Source of the DNA: Bacillota bacterium
Lineage (GTDB): Bacteria; Bacillota; Limnochordia; Limnochordales; DUMU01
DNA: 64,000 nt
NCBI GenBank assembly: GCA_012839805.1
Contig: DUMU01000016.1
Coordinates: 27,131 to 91,130, forward strand
Direction: 5' to 3'
Shown here one piece after another: positions 6,632 through 15,243 of this stretch. How positions within the stretch are numbered: position 1 is the stretch's first letter; every line of letters begins with the position of its first letter. Below the pieces are notes generated by a model, which worked only from the letters and a program-made list of their open reading frames with translations, did not search any database and had not been told where the DNA came from. The position numbers and the translations under genes are program-made.

Positions 6632-9352
6632 ATGGAGCCGGCTTTCAAGCCTCGTTGGGACGAGTTGGACGAACGGATACTGCAGCTTTTACGAACCAAC
6701 GGCAAAATGCCTCTAGCCGACATCGCGATGGCCACCGGCATAGCGATGAGCACGGTGTCCAATCGCATCAAACGGCTGGTGGAAGCCGGAGTTCTGCAGG
6801 GATATCGCGTCGTTGTCGATCCCCGGTTCTCGGTAGCGGGGGTAGAGGCAATCGTAACCATTACCGCACCCTCGCCCAACGGTCTGCAGCTGGTCCTGCA
6901 GGAGCTCGAGGCAACCGGAGTACTGATCAGCGAGGTCTACCGGACGCTGGGTTCGGCCGAGTATGTATGCCGGGTCGTCGCGCCCACCGTCGAGAGCCTG
7001 GATCGAGCCGTTGCCCTGGCCGATCGCCATGAGGGCAGCACGGTCAACGTCTTCATCCTGGCCGAGAGCATGGGGCCAGGGCTTTCGTCCGGGAAGGGCG
7101 GGCCGGCACCCGCTGAGCCGGGACCGGCGAGAACCACCCGGGCCTTGGCGCCCGGCTCCCGGCTCTATTTCGTCAGTCTCACGGAGATCGACCCCGACCG
7201 TATCTCGCCCGAACGCATCGTCCAGACCCTGGCACAAGCCGGGTTTACCACTTTGGTCGTCGACGCCGTCAATCCCTGGGGAGCGTACTACGGGAGCCGG
7301 CGAGTCCCGCTTTCGCCTCACTGCCACGGGCAGGACCTGCTGGCCGCGTTCTGCGAAGCGGCGATGAAGCAGAAAGTAGAGATCCTGGCCGCCGTGGAAT
7401 GCCGGGCCCTGCCGCCTTTCCTCGCCGCCGAGCACCCGCGCTGGCTCCAGCGGCAGGCGAGCGGAGAAGCCTTGATTGCCTACGGCCCGTTTTACCGGGG
7501 TTGTTTTCGGAACGGCTGGCAGGAGTGGTTACGCTCCGTGGCCAAGGAGCTACTGGAAAAGTACCCTCTGGGGGGGCTGGTGGCTCTCAACCCCGAGTAC
7601 GACCCGGCCAGCTGTTACTGCGAGACCTGCCAGAATGGTTTCCGGGCTCAAAAGGGGGTTCACTTGCCCAGGGAAGGAGAGGCGGCCGACCACCCCACCT
7701 GGTGGCGCTGGCTCAAATGGAAGGTAGAATCGGTCAACCAGTTCGTCGAGTCGCTGGCGGATCTGGTTCACCAGGCGACTCCGGCCGGTCGCCTGTTGGT
7801 CATGAGCGACCAGGCGCTGGCGGAACGCCCGCAGACTTACGGGGTGGCGCTCGCCGATCTCGCGACCCGATGCGATGGTGTGATCTCCGCCGGTGAACCG
7901 GGCAAGCGTCTGGCCGCGCCGCTCCTCGATGTCCTGGATCGCTGGGATCGGGGTGCAGCCCAGGCCCCTGTCATTGGCACCTTTGCCGCGTCACTTTCGG
8001 CCTCGTACGCACCGTGGACCTACTACCCGGTCGCTCCCGGACGGCTTGAACTGGGAGTAGAGTTGCTCGCGGCCGCCGGGCAAAACATCGCCTGCCTCGA
8101 CCTGGGCAAACTGGACGAACTGCAGTTTCCTGCCCGCCAGGCCGGGCCTGGAGAAGAACCAGCTCGTGGAGGCCGAGCCGGTGACCTCTTACCTGTCGCT
8201 CGGGAGCCGCTGTGGCACTATACGGCCCTCCTCTACTCCGAGCAAGATTGGTGTTCCCCCCAGGGCCGAGCCGCTGAACCCTCCCATGCTCGCTGTTTCA
8301 GCGGGCTGTATCGCGCCCTCACCGGAGCCAACATCCCGTTTCGGGTGATTAGCCTCGAACATGCGGCGAGCGACCCGGTTCTGCAGAAGACGCTCGAATC
8401 TTTCCACACTGTAATCCTTCCGGCTTTGAACCAGCTTCCAACCAGCTTCGTGCGCTGGCTCCGGCGATACGCCGAACGAGGGGGTGGGGTGCTGGTAACC
8501 TACCCCGGGGTACTGGCCGACCGTCAAAGCGAAGCCGCTCCCCTCCTGCTGGATCTCCTGGGGCTTTCCCGGGTCGATCAGCCCCAGACGGCGGAGGCCG
8601 CCTACTTCTGGCTTCAGCCTCAGGGTCTGTCCGGCGTGGCCGGCGCCGCCGCTGCCACAGGAGCCGCCGCTACCGCTGCCGTCGCGGCCGCCCCAGACGG
8701 CACTGCGGGGGGATTTGCCGCGACGGGTTCAGCGGGTACGGCCGACGGCCCCGACCTGCACGGGCTTCCCGGCGTCTTGCCCGCTTACTCTCGCTGGTTA
8801 CCGGTGGACCCGGGGCGCGCTCGGGTCTGCGGGCACATTCTCGCGCAGGAGAGCGCCTGGGGAGGGGTTTCCCGTACCGGCTATCCGGCCCTGGTGGCGC
8901 ATGAGCTTGGTTCGGGGGCGAACTCCGGACGCACCCTCCTTTTTACCTACCCGCTGGGAGCTTTGTATGGGAGCTTTCCCGACCCGACACTGGAAACACT
9001 GCTCGTCCGCTCGGTGGCCTGGGCTGCCCGGCGTCCGTCACCACTCATGGTCTCCGGCGAACGACCGCTGGTCGTCCGGGTGACCGCCGCCCCCGATTCG
9101 CGGCAAGTCTACGCTCATGTGACCGATGCCGAGACGGTTTTCACCACCCGGCCCTGGCTTGAACCGCCCCCTCTCCCGTCCGGTTTCATCGACCTCGAGC
9201 TTGACCGGCCGCCTCAAGAAGGAGTTTGGCTTCCATCAGGTGAAAAGGCGTCGTGGAGTAAGGTCGGGCCAGTTTCGGCCGGCCCCGACCGTTACCGTTT
9301 TCCACTTCCTAAGAGTCGCGGTCGAGCCCTGCTGGTCTTGACCCTGAGCTAG
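6632..9352 (+). CDS. Lrp/AsnC-type regulator fused to a glycoside-hydrolase-like (GHL6-like) region
   Basis: A 906-residue fusion. Residues 10-57 form an AsnC/Lrp winged helix (DELDERILQLLRTNG, then STVSNRIKRLVEAGVL), and 65-140 resemble the RAM/ligand-sensing half of Lrp. After a Pro/Gly/Ala linker (147-172) comes a TIM-barrel-like region starting LYFVSLTEIDPDRISPERI. It contains NPEYDP near 320 and CYCETC near 328, which I associate with the hypothetical glycosyl hydrolase GHL6 family. From about 520 a Rossmann/glutaminase-like section (VILPALNQLPTSF, ERGGGVLVTYPG) resembles the trimerisation domain of GH42 enzymes. A low-complexity Ala/Gly/Thr insert covers about 8628-8760. There is no signal peptide, so the protein is cytoplasmic. 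ATG at 6632 follows AGAGGTGG. Because it is divergent from the GH38 operon, it probably senses a sugar and controls that operon; whether it retains catalysis is unknown. Confidence 0.85.
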   Translation: MEPAFKPRWDELDERILQLLRTNGKMPLADIAMATGIAMSTVSNRIKRLVEAGVLQGYRVVVDPRFSVAGVEAIVTITAPSPNGLQLVLQELEATGVLISEVYRTLGSAEYVCRVVAPTVESLDRAVALADRHEGSTVNVFILAESMGPGLSSGKGGPAPAEPGPARTTRALAPGSRLYFVSLTEIDPDRISPERIVQTLAQAGFTTLVVDAVNPWGAYYGSRRVPLSPHCHGQDLLAAFCEAAMKQKVEILAAVECRALPPFLAAEHPRWLQRQASGEALIAYGPFYRGCFRNGWQEWLRSVAKELLEKYPLGGLVALNPEYDPASCYCETCQNGFRAQKGVHLPREGEAADHPTWWRWLKWKVESVNQFVESLADLVHQATPAGRLLVMSDQALAERPQTYGVALADLATRCDGVISAGEPGKRLAAPLLDVLDRWDRGAAQAPVIGTFAASLSASYAPWTYYPVAPGRLELGVELLAAAGQNIACLDLGKLDELQFPARQAGPGEEPARGGRAGDLLPVAREPLWHYTALLYSEQDWCSPQGRAAEPSHARCFSGLYRALTGANIPFRVISLEHAASDPVLQKTLESFHTVILPALNQLPTSFVRWLRRYAERGGGVLVTYPGVLADRQSEAAPLLLDLLGLSRVDQPQTAEAAYFWLQPQGLSGVAGAAAATGAAATAAVAAAPDGTAGGFAATGSAGTADGPDLHGLPGVLPAYSRWLPVDPGRARVCGHILAQESAWGGVSRTGYPALVAHELGSGANSGRTLLFTYPLGALYGSFPDPTLETLLVRSVAWAARRPSPLMVSGERPLVVRVTAAPDSRQVYAHVTDAETVFTTRPWLEPPPLPSGFIDLELDRPPQEGVWLPSGEKASWSKVGPVSAGPDRYRFPLPKSRGRALLVLTLS

Positions 9353-9480
9353 CCCGGGCTCGGAGGCGGGGCACCATCACCGGCTCAACTCAGGCACCGG
9401 CCAGACGGCGCGGCGATCGGCCTGTCCCGGGCCACGGGCCGATCCGCAGCCGGCCCGTGGCCCGGACAGGCCAACTACCC

Positions 9481-9509
9481 TTCCCAAAGGCCTTCCTAGC
9501 TGCTACAAT
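9481..9509 (+). promoter_or_regulatory. Sigma-A promoter of the first lacI-type gene
   Basis: TTCCCA (9481-9486), 17 bases, then TACAAT (9504-9509), 27 bases before the GTG start at 9537. The -10 box is overlapped by the operator at 9505-9516. Confidence 0.6.
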
Positions 9510-9516
9510 CGTTTGT
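9505..9516. promoter_or_regulatory. LacI-family operator, site 1 (autoregulatory)
   Basis: ACAATCGTTTGT overlaps the -10 box of the lacI-type gene. It fits the shared pattern RCAAYCGWTTGY seen also at 13341-13352 and 13581-13592, with the central CG typical of LacI-family operators. Its position implies repression of the regulator's own promoter. Confidence 0.6.
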
Positions 9517-9536
9517 GACGAAAGGAGCGGAGAAGA

Positions 9537-10538
9537 GTGCGGTTGAAGGATGTCGCCGGCCAGCTGGGGCTTGCCCCCTCCACCGTCTCCCGGGCGCTCA
9601 ACCATCCGGAGATGGTGGCCGCCGAGACCCGGATTCGCGTCTTGGAGGCCGTGCAAAAAGCCCGTTACCAGCCGGATCGCATCGCTCGGAGCCTGCGCAT
9701 CCGGCAAACCTCAACCATCGGGCTGATTGTATCCGACATCCTCAACCCTTTCCATGCCGAGCTGGCTCGCACCGTAGAACAAGCGGCCCGCCAGCGGGGT
9801 TACACGGTTATCTTCGGAAACAGTAACGAGGAAGAAGAGCAAGAACGCGATTACCTCGAGACCTTCGTGTCCAGCAGGGTTTCGGGCATCATACTTGCTC
9901 CGTCTGGCAATAGCTCCGAAACGTTACGCCGGATGGTCGACCAGGGCATCGTGGTGGTACAGGTGGACCGCCTTACTCCCGGGTTGGAGGCGGACGCCGT
10001 GCTCCTTGACAACTCGCGAGGGGCTTCCCTGGCCGTGACGCACCTCATTGACCTGGGCCACCGGCGAATCGGCATGATTGCCGGGCCACAACACCTCACC
10101 ACCGGAAAAGAAAGACTCGAGGGTTACAAGTCGACGCTTCTCGCCGCCGGGCTCCCCTACAACCCCGACCTCGTCTACGTGGGCAACTTTCGAGAGAGCG
10201 GGGGGTATGAGGGAACACGGGCGCTCCTGTCATTGCCCGACCCGCCCACCGCCATTCTCACCGCCAACAGCGAGATGGCCGCCGGCGCGGTCCGTGCCCT
10301 TCGGGAAGCCAACCTTGTCATCGGCAAGGACATCTCTCTCGTCACTTTCGATGATACCCGGTGGGCCCAATACATGCTCCCGCCCCTTACGGTAGTCGCT
10401 CAACCCGTGGAAGAGATCGGGCGCACCGCCGTGGACGTCCTTTTCCGGCGTCTTGAACGGCGTACTTCCCGTTCCACCATCTACACCTTGCAGCCCTATC
10501 TGATAGAACGCGCCTCGACCGGCCGGCCACCCCGGTAG
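9537..10538 (+). CDS. LacI-family transcriptional regulator
   Basis: A 333-residue sugar-responsive repressor. Residues 1-50 form the LacI headpiece (MRLKDVAGQLGLAPSTVSRA) with the hinge helix ending ARSLRIRQT, followed by a periplasmic-binding-like core opening TIGLIVSDILNPFHAEL. Core landmarks include GHRRIGMIAGP, a strand ending AILTANSEMA and ISLVTFDDTRWA. GTG at 9537 was chosen because AAGGAGCGG lies six bases upstream. Palindromes of one type occur in its own promoter, in the GH116 promoter and in the isomerase promoter, so it probably controls these three units and is autoregulated. The inducer is probably a sugar released or processed by those enzymes, which is inference. Confidence 0.95.
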   Translation: MRLKDVAGQLGLAPSTVSRALNHPEMVAAETRIRVLEAVQKARYQPDRIARSLRIRQTSTIGLIVSDILNPFHAELARTVEQAARQRGYTVIFGNSNEEEEQERDYLETFVSSRVSGIILAPSGNSSETLRRMVDQGIVVVQVDRLTPGLEADAVLLDNSRGASLAVTHLIDLGHRRIGMIAGPQHLTTGKERLEGYKSTLLAAGLPYNPDLVYVGNFRESGGYEGTRALLSLPDPPTAILTANSEMAAGAVRALREANLVIGKDISLVTFDDTRWAQYMLPPLTVVAQPVEEIGRTAVDVLFRRLERRTSRSTIYTLQPYLIERASTGRPPR

Positions 10539-10574
10539 GCTGCCCCGCCGCCGGCGCCCCCCACTTGAGCAGGG

Positions 10575-13268
10575 TTACAGTACCCACTCCCGGCCGCAGG
10601 CTTTCACTCTCACCCCGGTAAGGTCGCCGTAGAGAACCTCGATCTCCGGGATCAGTTCACCGGTAACGAAGTCCCGTCGCTCCCGATAGATCCCCCAGCC
10701 CCGGCCGGTGCTCCAGAAACACTGAAAGTCACCTTCAGGCCGGACTCGGGGGGCAAAGGACATCTCGCCCTTTGCCATGTCGAAAGTGAACCCGCTCAAG
10801 GCCACCACCAGACCCCAGCTGGCCATCGACCGCGCGTAATGGTGGCCGCATTCCACCTCATTCCAAGGGTTACGCCGCCGCCCGTCGTGCCGTTCCGCCA
10901 CCGCCCGTACGATGGCGAGCGCTTCGTCGACCATTCCCTCATAAACGAGCAGCGTAGCTACCTCGTATTCGATGCCGGTCCAGACCTCGTCCGAGTATGG
11001 AAAAGGAAAGCGCGGGCGCTCGGCCCGGCCTTCCGGCCAGCTGCAGAGAACCAGCCCCTCTTCGTCGTTGAAGACATACGCTCGCCCGATGTTGATCTCT
11101 CCGGCAAAGCTCCGCCGGAAGTTCAAACGGAAGATAGCACTCGCGGCCTGTCGTACGTGCTCCGCCGGCAGGAGGTAACCGAGGCCGTAAAGATGCGCCG
11201 CAGTCTGTGCCAGCAGCTGATCCGACAAGCATCCCTGCCCGAACTGATATTTGTACTGGTTAATATCCTCGAGCCGCTGAACATAATACTCGCCGTTCCA
11301 GGTAAGCCGGTCGAGTCGTTCCGCTGCCGTCCGGGCAGCCTGCTCGTACCATGCCGCCGGCCGGGCTGCCTCGACCGTCCGGGCCATCTCGGCCATGGCC
11401 CGCAGTGCCCCGACCAAGAAGAGTCCCGTCATGGGATTCGGCCCGTAGAATTCGATGTCGTAGGTGTTGTGCTGCTGCCCGTCCAGCACCAGATCCTTGT
11501 CGGTGTCCCATACTCGCAGTGCATAGTCAAGTGCCCGCGTGGCCCCCTCCCAGTTCAGCAGCAGAAAATCGAAATCGCCGCTCAACTTCCAGTCGCGATA
11601 GAGCCTCATAATCGCTCCCAACTGGCCGTCGGCCGCGGCATGGAACTGGAATTGGTAAAGGGGTGAGAAGGCCTTCCCGACCCGGAAAGACATCTTGCCG
11701 TCCTCTGCCGTCTCCAGGGTGAATTCCTGGCGCCGCATATTCCGCTCGAGCGACGGGAAGAGGAAAGCAAGCGCCTGTTCGTAATTCCAGACATGGGTGC
11801 AGTTCCCGTGGCAACAACCTTCCCTGTCAAAGCAGCCCTCCCAACCCATGAACCAGTCGTCCTCCAGCCAGAAGCAGGTTGGGCTTCGGAGCACCGCCAG
11901 GTTGGCCGCCGCCCGATCCAGCACCTCAGGAGGCAGCGTGCTGCCGAAAAAGGCATCATGGAAGGCCAGCGTCTCCCGTTCCAGTCGCTCCAGGTTAAGG
12001 ACGAGATAGCGAGCCACCTCCCAAGCATCCCCAAAGCGGGTGGCGTAGCGGTTGCGCACCACGGGATTGCCTTGATCGAGCGGCTGCCACCAGCCTCGTA
12101 CACGATTTGGGAAGTACCAGGTAAGGATGAACTCGAATACCCGCTCCTCGCCCGGGGAAAGCGTGTCCCATGCCCCGAGGCTCCCCGTGTCGTACCTTCC
12201 CGGGTCCGAAGGGGTGGAATATCCCAGGTCCGTCAGGCGCCCGTCGCTAGCCAGATCGTCCCAGAACTCCTGAACATCGTCCCACCAGCTGCCCCGCAAC
12301 CAGGTCCGCTTGACGGTCACCTGCGGGTGGGTGGTTGCCAGCACCAGATTGCCGAAGCTCGGATGGTCTTGGGGAATCCGGCGGGACGTAAACATTATGC
12401 CGCTCAGGCCTAATTGCCGATCCCGCCGGAACTCGTTCACGTGGCCCCCCATCAGCTGCCCCCGGGGTGCTCCCCACACGTCCGTATCTTCCATTCCCAG
12501 CGGGTTTGCCAGCGAACCGACTACGGTAACGTCAACTTTCACTGACCCGGGATTTCTCACTCGGTAACGCAGAACTGCGCCAGGGATTCCAGAATCTTCA
12601 GGATTGAGCGGAATGAAGGGCGTGAAGGCCTCAAGCGTAACCTGCACCGGCAGACTACCGTCCGCAAAGTCCACCTTGACCAACGGATACTCAGCGTACA
12701 ACGTCGAATGCTCAAGGCGCGGTAGTCCACCAGCAAACTGCGGATAGATACCGTGCGAACTGGTGAACGGCGGGTTCAACCGGGATTCAAGCACCCGCAC
12801 CGCGGCTTTGCTGGATTCGTCAGCCCCACCCGAGCTATTTTGCGGCCGCGCCCAGATGGCAAAGTAGGTGTTCGGCAATCTCACGCCCTTACCGGGGCGA
12901 TTCTGGATCTCCCAGTCCCGGAACTCACCCCGGGCACCGAGTGACACGTTGCCCGTGCCGATCCCACCGAGCGGAAATGCTATCTCCGAGGCTGTACCTG
13001 GGAATGCTCGAAGCTTACCCGACCAGGCCCACGGAGCTCGACTGATTCTCGCATCTGCGGCGCTGTGCGACTCTCTGTTCTCCTGCAGCCAACCGACTGC
13101 TTTGGCGTCAGCATACGGATTGCTCAAGAGACTCGCCTGCCCTTCGGGTACAGTTGGAACACCGGAAAGATCGTCAGCAGCCTGCGCTGGGGTCAGCGAA
13201 CCCCCAGCGATGATCAACAAGCATCCCATGGGGGTTGCGTAAAGGCGGATCAACACCCAACCTGACAC
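10575..13268 (-). CDS. Secreted GH116 beta-glycosidase (GBA2-like)
   Basis: An 897-residue retaining beta-glycosidase of the bile-acid glucosylceramidase family, whose bacterial members cleave beta-glucosides or beta-xylosides. The N-terminal beta domain begins near residue 80 (IAFPLGGIGTGNVSLG) and the (alpha/alpha)6 domain follows. By family comparison the nucleophile should be the glutamate of NTYDIEFYGPNP. The acid/base should be the aspartate of YSDEVWTGIEYEVA. The first 30 residues look like a signal peptide ending PAQA-ADD, so it acts outside the cytoplasm. GTG at 13268 has only a weak ribosome site, and the ATG at 13229 is a possible alternative. A promoter (13368-13396) and a LacI operator (13341-13352) lie just upstream. 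The gene is convergent with the lacI-type gene, with a 36-base gap. Confidence 0.92.
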   Translation of the reverse strand: MSGWVLIRLYATPMGCLLIIAGGSLTPAQAADDLSGVPTVPEGQASLLSNPYADAKAVGWLQENRESHSAADARISRAPWAWSGKLRAFPGTASEIAFPLGGIGTGNVSLGARGEFRDWEIQNRPGKGVRLPNTYFAIWARPQNSSGGADESSKAAVRVLESRLNPPFTSSHGIYPQFAGGLPRLEHSTLYAEYPLVKVDFADGSLPVQVTLEAFTPFIPLNPEDSGIPGAVLRYRVRNPGSVKVDVTVVGSLANPLGMEDTDVWGAPRGQLMGGHVNEFRRDRQLGLSGIMFTSRRIPQDHPSFGNLVLATTHPQVTVKRTWLRGSWWDDVQEFWDDLASDGRLTDLGYSTPSDPGRYDTGSLGAWDTLSPGEERVFEFILTWYFPNRVRGWWQPLDQGNPVVRNRYATRFGDAWEVARYLVLNLERLERETLAFHDAFFGSTLPPEVLDRAAANLAVLRSPTCFWLEDDWFMGWEGCFDREGCCHGNCTHVWNYEQALAFLFPSLERNMRRQEFTLETAEDGKMSFRVGKAFSPLYQFQFHAAADGQLGAIMRLYRDWKLSGDFDFLLLNWEGATRALDYALRVWDTDKDLVLDGQQHNTYDIEFYGPNPMTGLFLVGALRAMAEMARTVEAARPAAWYEQAARTAAERLDRLTWNGEYYVQRLEDINQYKYQFGQGCLSDQLLAQTAAHLYGLGYLLPAEHVRQAASAIFRLNFRRSFAGEINIGRAYVFNDEEGLVLCSWPEGRAERPRFPFPYSDEVWTGIEYEVATLLVYEGMVDEALAIVRAVAERHDGRRRNPWNEVECGHHYARSMASWGLVVALSGFTFDMAKGEMSFAPRVRPEGDFQCFWSTGRGWGIYRERRDFVTGELIPEIEVLYGDLTGVRVKACGREWVL

Positions 13269-13340
13269 GTCTAGGGACGTTCCAATCCCCCAGGGAGCGC
13301 TGCGTGTGGCAGCGTGAACATGACGTGCAGTAATGCGCCT

Positions 13341-13352
13341 GCAACCGTTTGT
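13341..13352. promoter_or_regulatory. LacI-family operator, site 3 (GH116 promoter)
   Basis: GCAACCGTTTGT fits RCAAYCGWTTGY and is centred about 24 bases downstream of the GH116 -10 box. That covers the start of the transcript, a repressing position. Confidence 0.55.
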
Positions 13353-13367
13353 TGAGCACCTGCCCGT

Positions 13368-13396
13368 ACTGTATCACCGGGCGCTTCGGGCGTCAA
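13368..13396 (-). promoter_or_regulatory. Sigma-A promoter of the GH116 gene
   Basis: On the minus strand TTGACG (13396-13391), 17 bases, then TACAGT (13373-13368). TGA directly before the -10 box gives it an extended -10 character. The GH116 GTG start is about 100 bases downstream. Confidence 0.65.
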
Positions 13397-13541
13397 CATC
13401 TTCTCTTGAAGGTCTCGGACTCACGACTCGAACTCTTCCAACATTCGTTCCTGCAACAAGGCCCATTCGGAGCAGCTCATGCGGTCGTGTAGACCGGCCC
13501 GGAGCGGCTGCGATGCCCTTTTCCCCGAACCCGGCGAAGGG

Positions 13542-13571
13542 TTGACAGAAAGACATAAACTGCACTATAAT
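13542..13571 (+). promoter_or_regulatory. Consensus sigma-A promoter of the isomerase operon
   Basis: TTGACA (13542-13547), 18 bases, then TATAAT (13566-13571). Both hexamers are perfect consensus, so this should be a strong promoter held in check by the operator 10 bases downstream. Confidence 0.85.
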
Positions 13572-13580
13572 GAAGGTGCC

Positions 13581-13592
13581 ACAATCGATTGC
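13581..13592. promoter_or_regulatory. LacI-family operator, site 2 (isomerase promoter)
   Basis: ACAATCGATTGC contains the perfect 10-base palindrome CAATCGATTG and begins 10 bases after the -10 box, across the expected +1 to +15. It matches the sites at 9505 and 13341. Confidence 0.65.
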
Positions 13593-13612
13593 ACAATCAA
13601 GGAGGACTCACA

Positions 13613-13663
13613 TTGTCCAGGGTGCCGAAAGCCGCGGTACTGACGTCGGTTAAGTTCGTATAA
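13613..13663 (+). CDS. Possible 16-residue leader peptide or gene remnant
   Basis: TTG at 13613 is preceded by AAGGAGG with seven bases of spacing, a stronger site than many real genes here have. The frame encodes MSRVPKAAVLTSVKFV and stops at TAA 13661-13663. The peptide resembles the first residues of zinc alcohol dehydrogenases (KAAVLT), so it may be the surviving start of a deleted gene rather than a regulatory leader. It lies in the 178-base leader between the operator and the isomerase start. Confidence 0.3.
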   Translation: MSRVPKAAVLTSVKFV

Positions 13664-13748
13664 TGTCTACGTAATGAACCCGGCGGTCGAGCGGCAAAAC
13701 GAGCAGGGTGACAGTGTGACCAACATCCAACGCAAAGGAGTCTTCGTG

Positions 13749-15164
13749 ATGGCAACGAAACCCAGGATCGGTATCCTGACCTTTTCCGACGGGCGGGAGT
13801 ACGCCCACGCTCCCCAAATCCAGGAGAACAAGACGTTTGAAACCCGGTTGCGCCGGGCGCTGGAAGCGGCCGGCATCGACGTGGTGACCGGTGAACTGGT
13901 CTGGACGAACGAGCTGGCCGCCTCCGAGGGCAAGAAACTACAGGCCGCCGGCTGCGAGGCCACCATCTTCAATTACGCCGTCTGGGCTTTTCCGCAGTTC
14001 AGCGTGATGGCTAGCCGCTTTGCCCCCGGACCTTTCCTGCTCTTCGGGCAGGTCAACCCCTCCAAGCCGGGCATGGTCTCGGTCCTGGCCGCGGCCGGGG
14101 CCCTCGACCAGATCGGCGTCGCTTATCGCCGGGTCTTCGGTGAGATCGAGAACCCGGAGGTTTTGCGCCAGGTAGTCTCTTTCGCCCGCGGGGCCCATGC
14201 TGCGGCCGCGCTCCGGGGCGAAACCTTCGGTCTCTTCGGCGGTCGCTCCATCGGCATCAACACCGCCGTCGCCCCCACCGACCTCTGGGCCAAACAGTTC
14301 GGAGTGGACGTAGAACACGTAGACCAATGGGAGATCGTGCGTCGCGCCGAAGAGTGGATGAAGAAGCCGGAAGTGCTGGCGGCGCAGCAGTGGCTAGAAA
14401 GCAAAGTGCGGAAAGTTCATTATGACGGGCAGCAGCTTACGCCCGAAAAGCTCCGGCTGCAGATCGCGAGCTACTATGCCGTCCGTGACATCGTGCGTGA
14501 ACGCCATTTCGCCTTCACCGGCATCAAAGCTCAGCCGGAGCTGACCGAACACTTCGTCACCGCCGACATCGCCGAAGCCTTCCTGAACGATCCTTATGAT
14601 TTCGACGGGCCGCACGAGCCGATCGTCTGCTCGACTGAGGCGGACATGGACGCCGCTTTGACGATGGAGGTGTTCAAGCACCTCGCCGGGACGCCGGTGC
14701 TCTTTGCCGACGTTCGCCACTACTTTGCGGACATCGATGTTCTGGACCTGGTCAACTCCGGCGAACACGCAACTTACTTTGCCGCCCGCAGCTTCGATCC
14801 GGACGAGAACCTAGCGCACGTGGAGCTAAAGCCGCAGGGTTTCTACTTCCCCGCCGGAGGAGCGGCCGTCTTCCACATCGCCGCCCCCGGGGAAGTGACC
14901 TTGGCCCGCATGAGCCGGAAAGATGGCCGCTACCGGATGCACATCCTGAAAGGGGAGTTTGTCCGTCTCGACCCGGACGATGAGGCCCGCCGCGTTGCCA
15001 GCGTGCAGGACAACTGGCCCCACGCCTTTACCAAACTGGCCTGCAGCATCGATACTTTCCTGCAGAACTTCCCGGCCAACCACATCCATGGCGTCTACGG
15101 GCAGTGGATCGACGAGCTGGTTGCCTTCTGCCACAACACCGGAGTCGAACCGATCGTCTTATAG
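13749..15164 (+). CDS. L-fucose/D-arabinose isomerase-like protein
   Basis: A 471-residue member of the FucI/AraA fold, which interconverts aldoses and ketoses with a bound divalent metal. It opens with KPRIGILTFSDGREYAH and has the N-terminal substrate domain (FNYAVWAFPQF, GPFLLFGQVNP). GLFGGRSIGINTA follows near residue 165, and the C-terminal domain holds HVELKPQGFYFPAGG and a run ending NHIHGVYG. It is shorter than E. coli FucI (about 590), like many Bacillota paralogues. ATG at 13749 has AAAGGAG eight bases upstream; the longer in-frame start at 13674 lacks a site. It is the first gene of a LacI-controlled operon with the GH172-type gene and possibly the acetyltransferase. Fucose or arabinose specificity cannot be told from sequence alone. 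Confidence 0.85.
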   Translation: MATKPRIGILTFSDGREYAHAPQIQENKTFETRLRRALEAAGIDVVTGELVWTNELAASEGKKLQAAGCEATIFNYAVWAFPQFSVMASRFAPGPFLLFGQVNPSKPGMVSVLAAAGALDQIGVAYRRVFGEIENPEVLRQVVSFARGAHAAAALRGETFGLFGGRSIGINTAVAPTDLWAKQFGVDVEHVDQWEIVRRAEEWMKKPEVLAAQQWLESKVRKVHYDGQQLTPEKLRLQIASYYAVRDIVRERHFAFTGIKAQPELTEHFVTADIAEAFLNDPYDFDGPHEPIVCSTEADMDAALTMEVFKHLAGTPVLFADVRHYFADIDVLDLVNSGEHATYFAARSFDPDENLAHVELKPQGFYFPAGGAAVFHIAAPGEVTLARMSRKDGRYRMHILKGEFVRLDPDDEARRVASVQDNWPHAFTKLACSIDTFLQNFPANHIHGVYGQWIDELVAFCHNTGVEPIVL

Positions 15165-15243
15165 CATGGCTTATAGCGTGGCGTAGCGGTGCACAACAAG
15201 CAGAGCCAAAACCAGTAAAGTTCGTGAGAGGCAGGGAGTTTAG

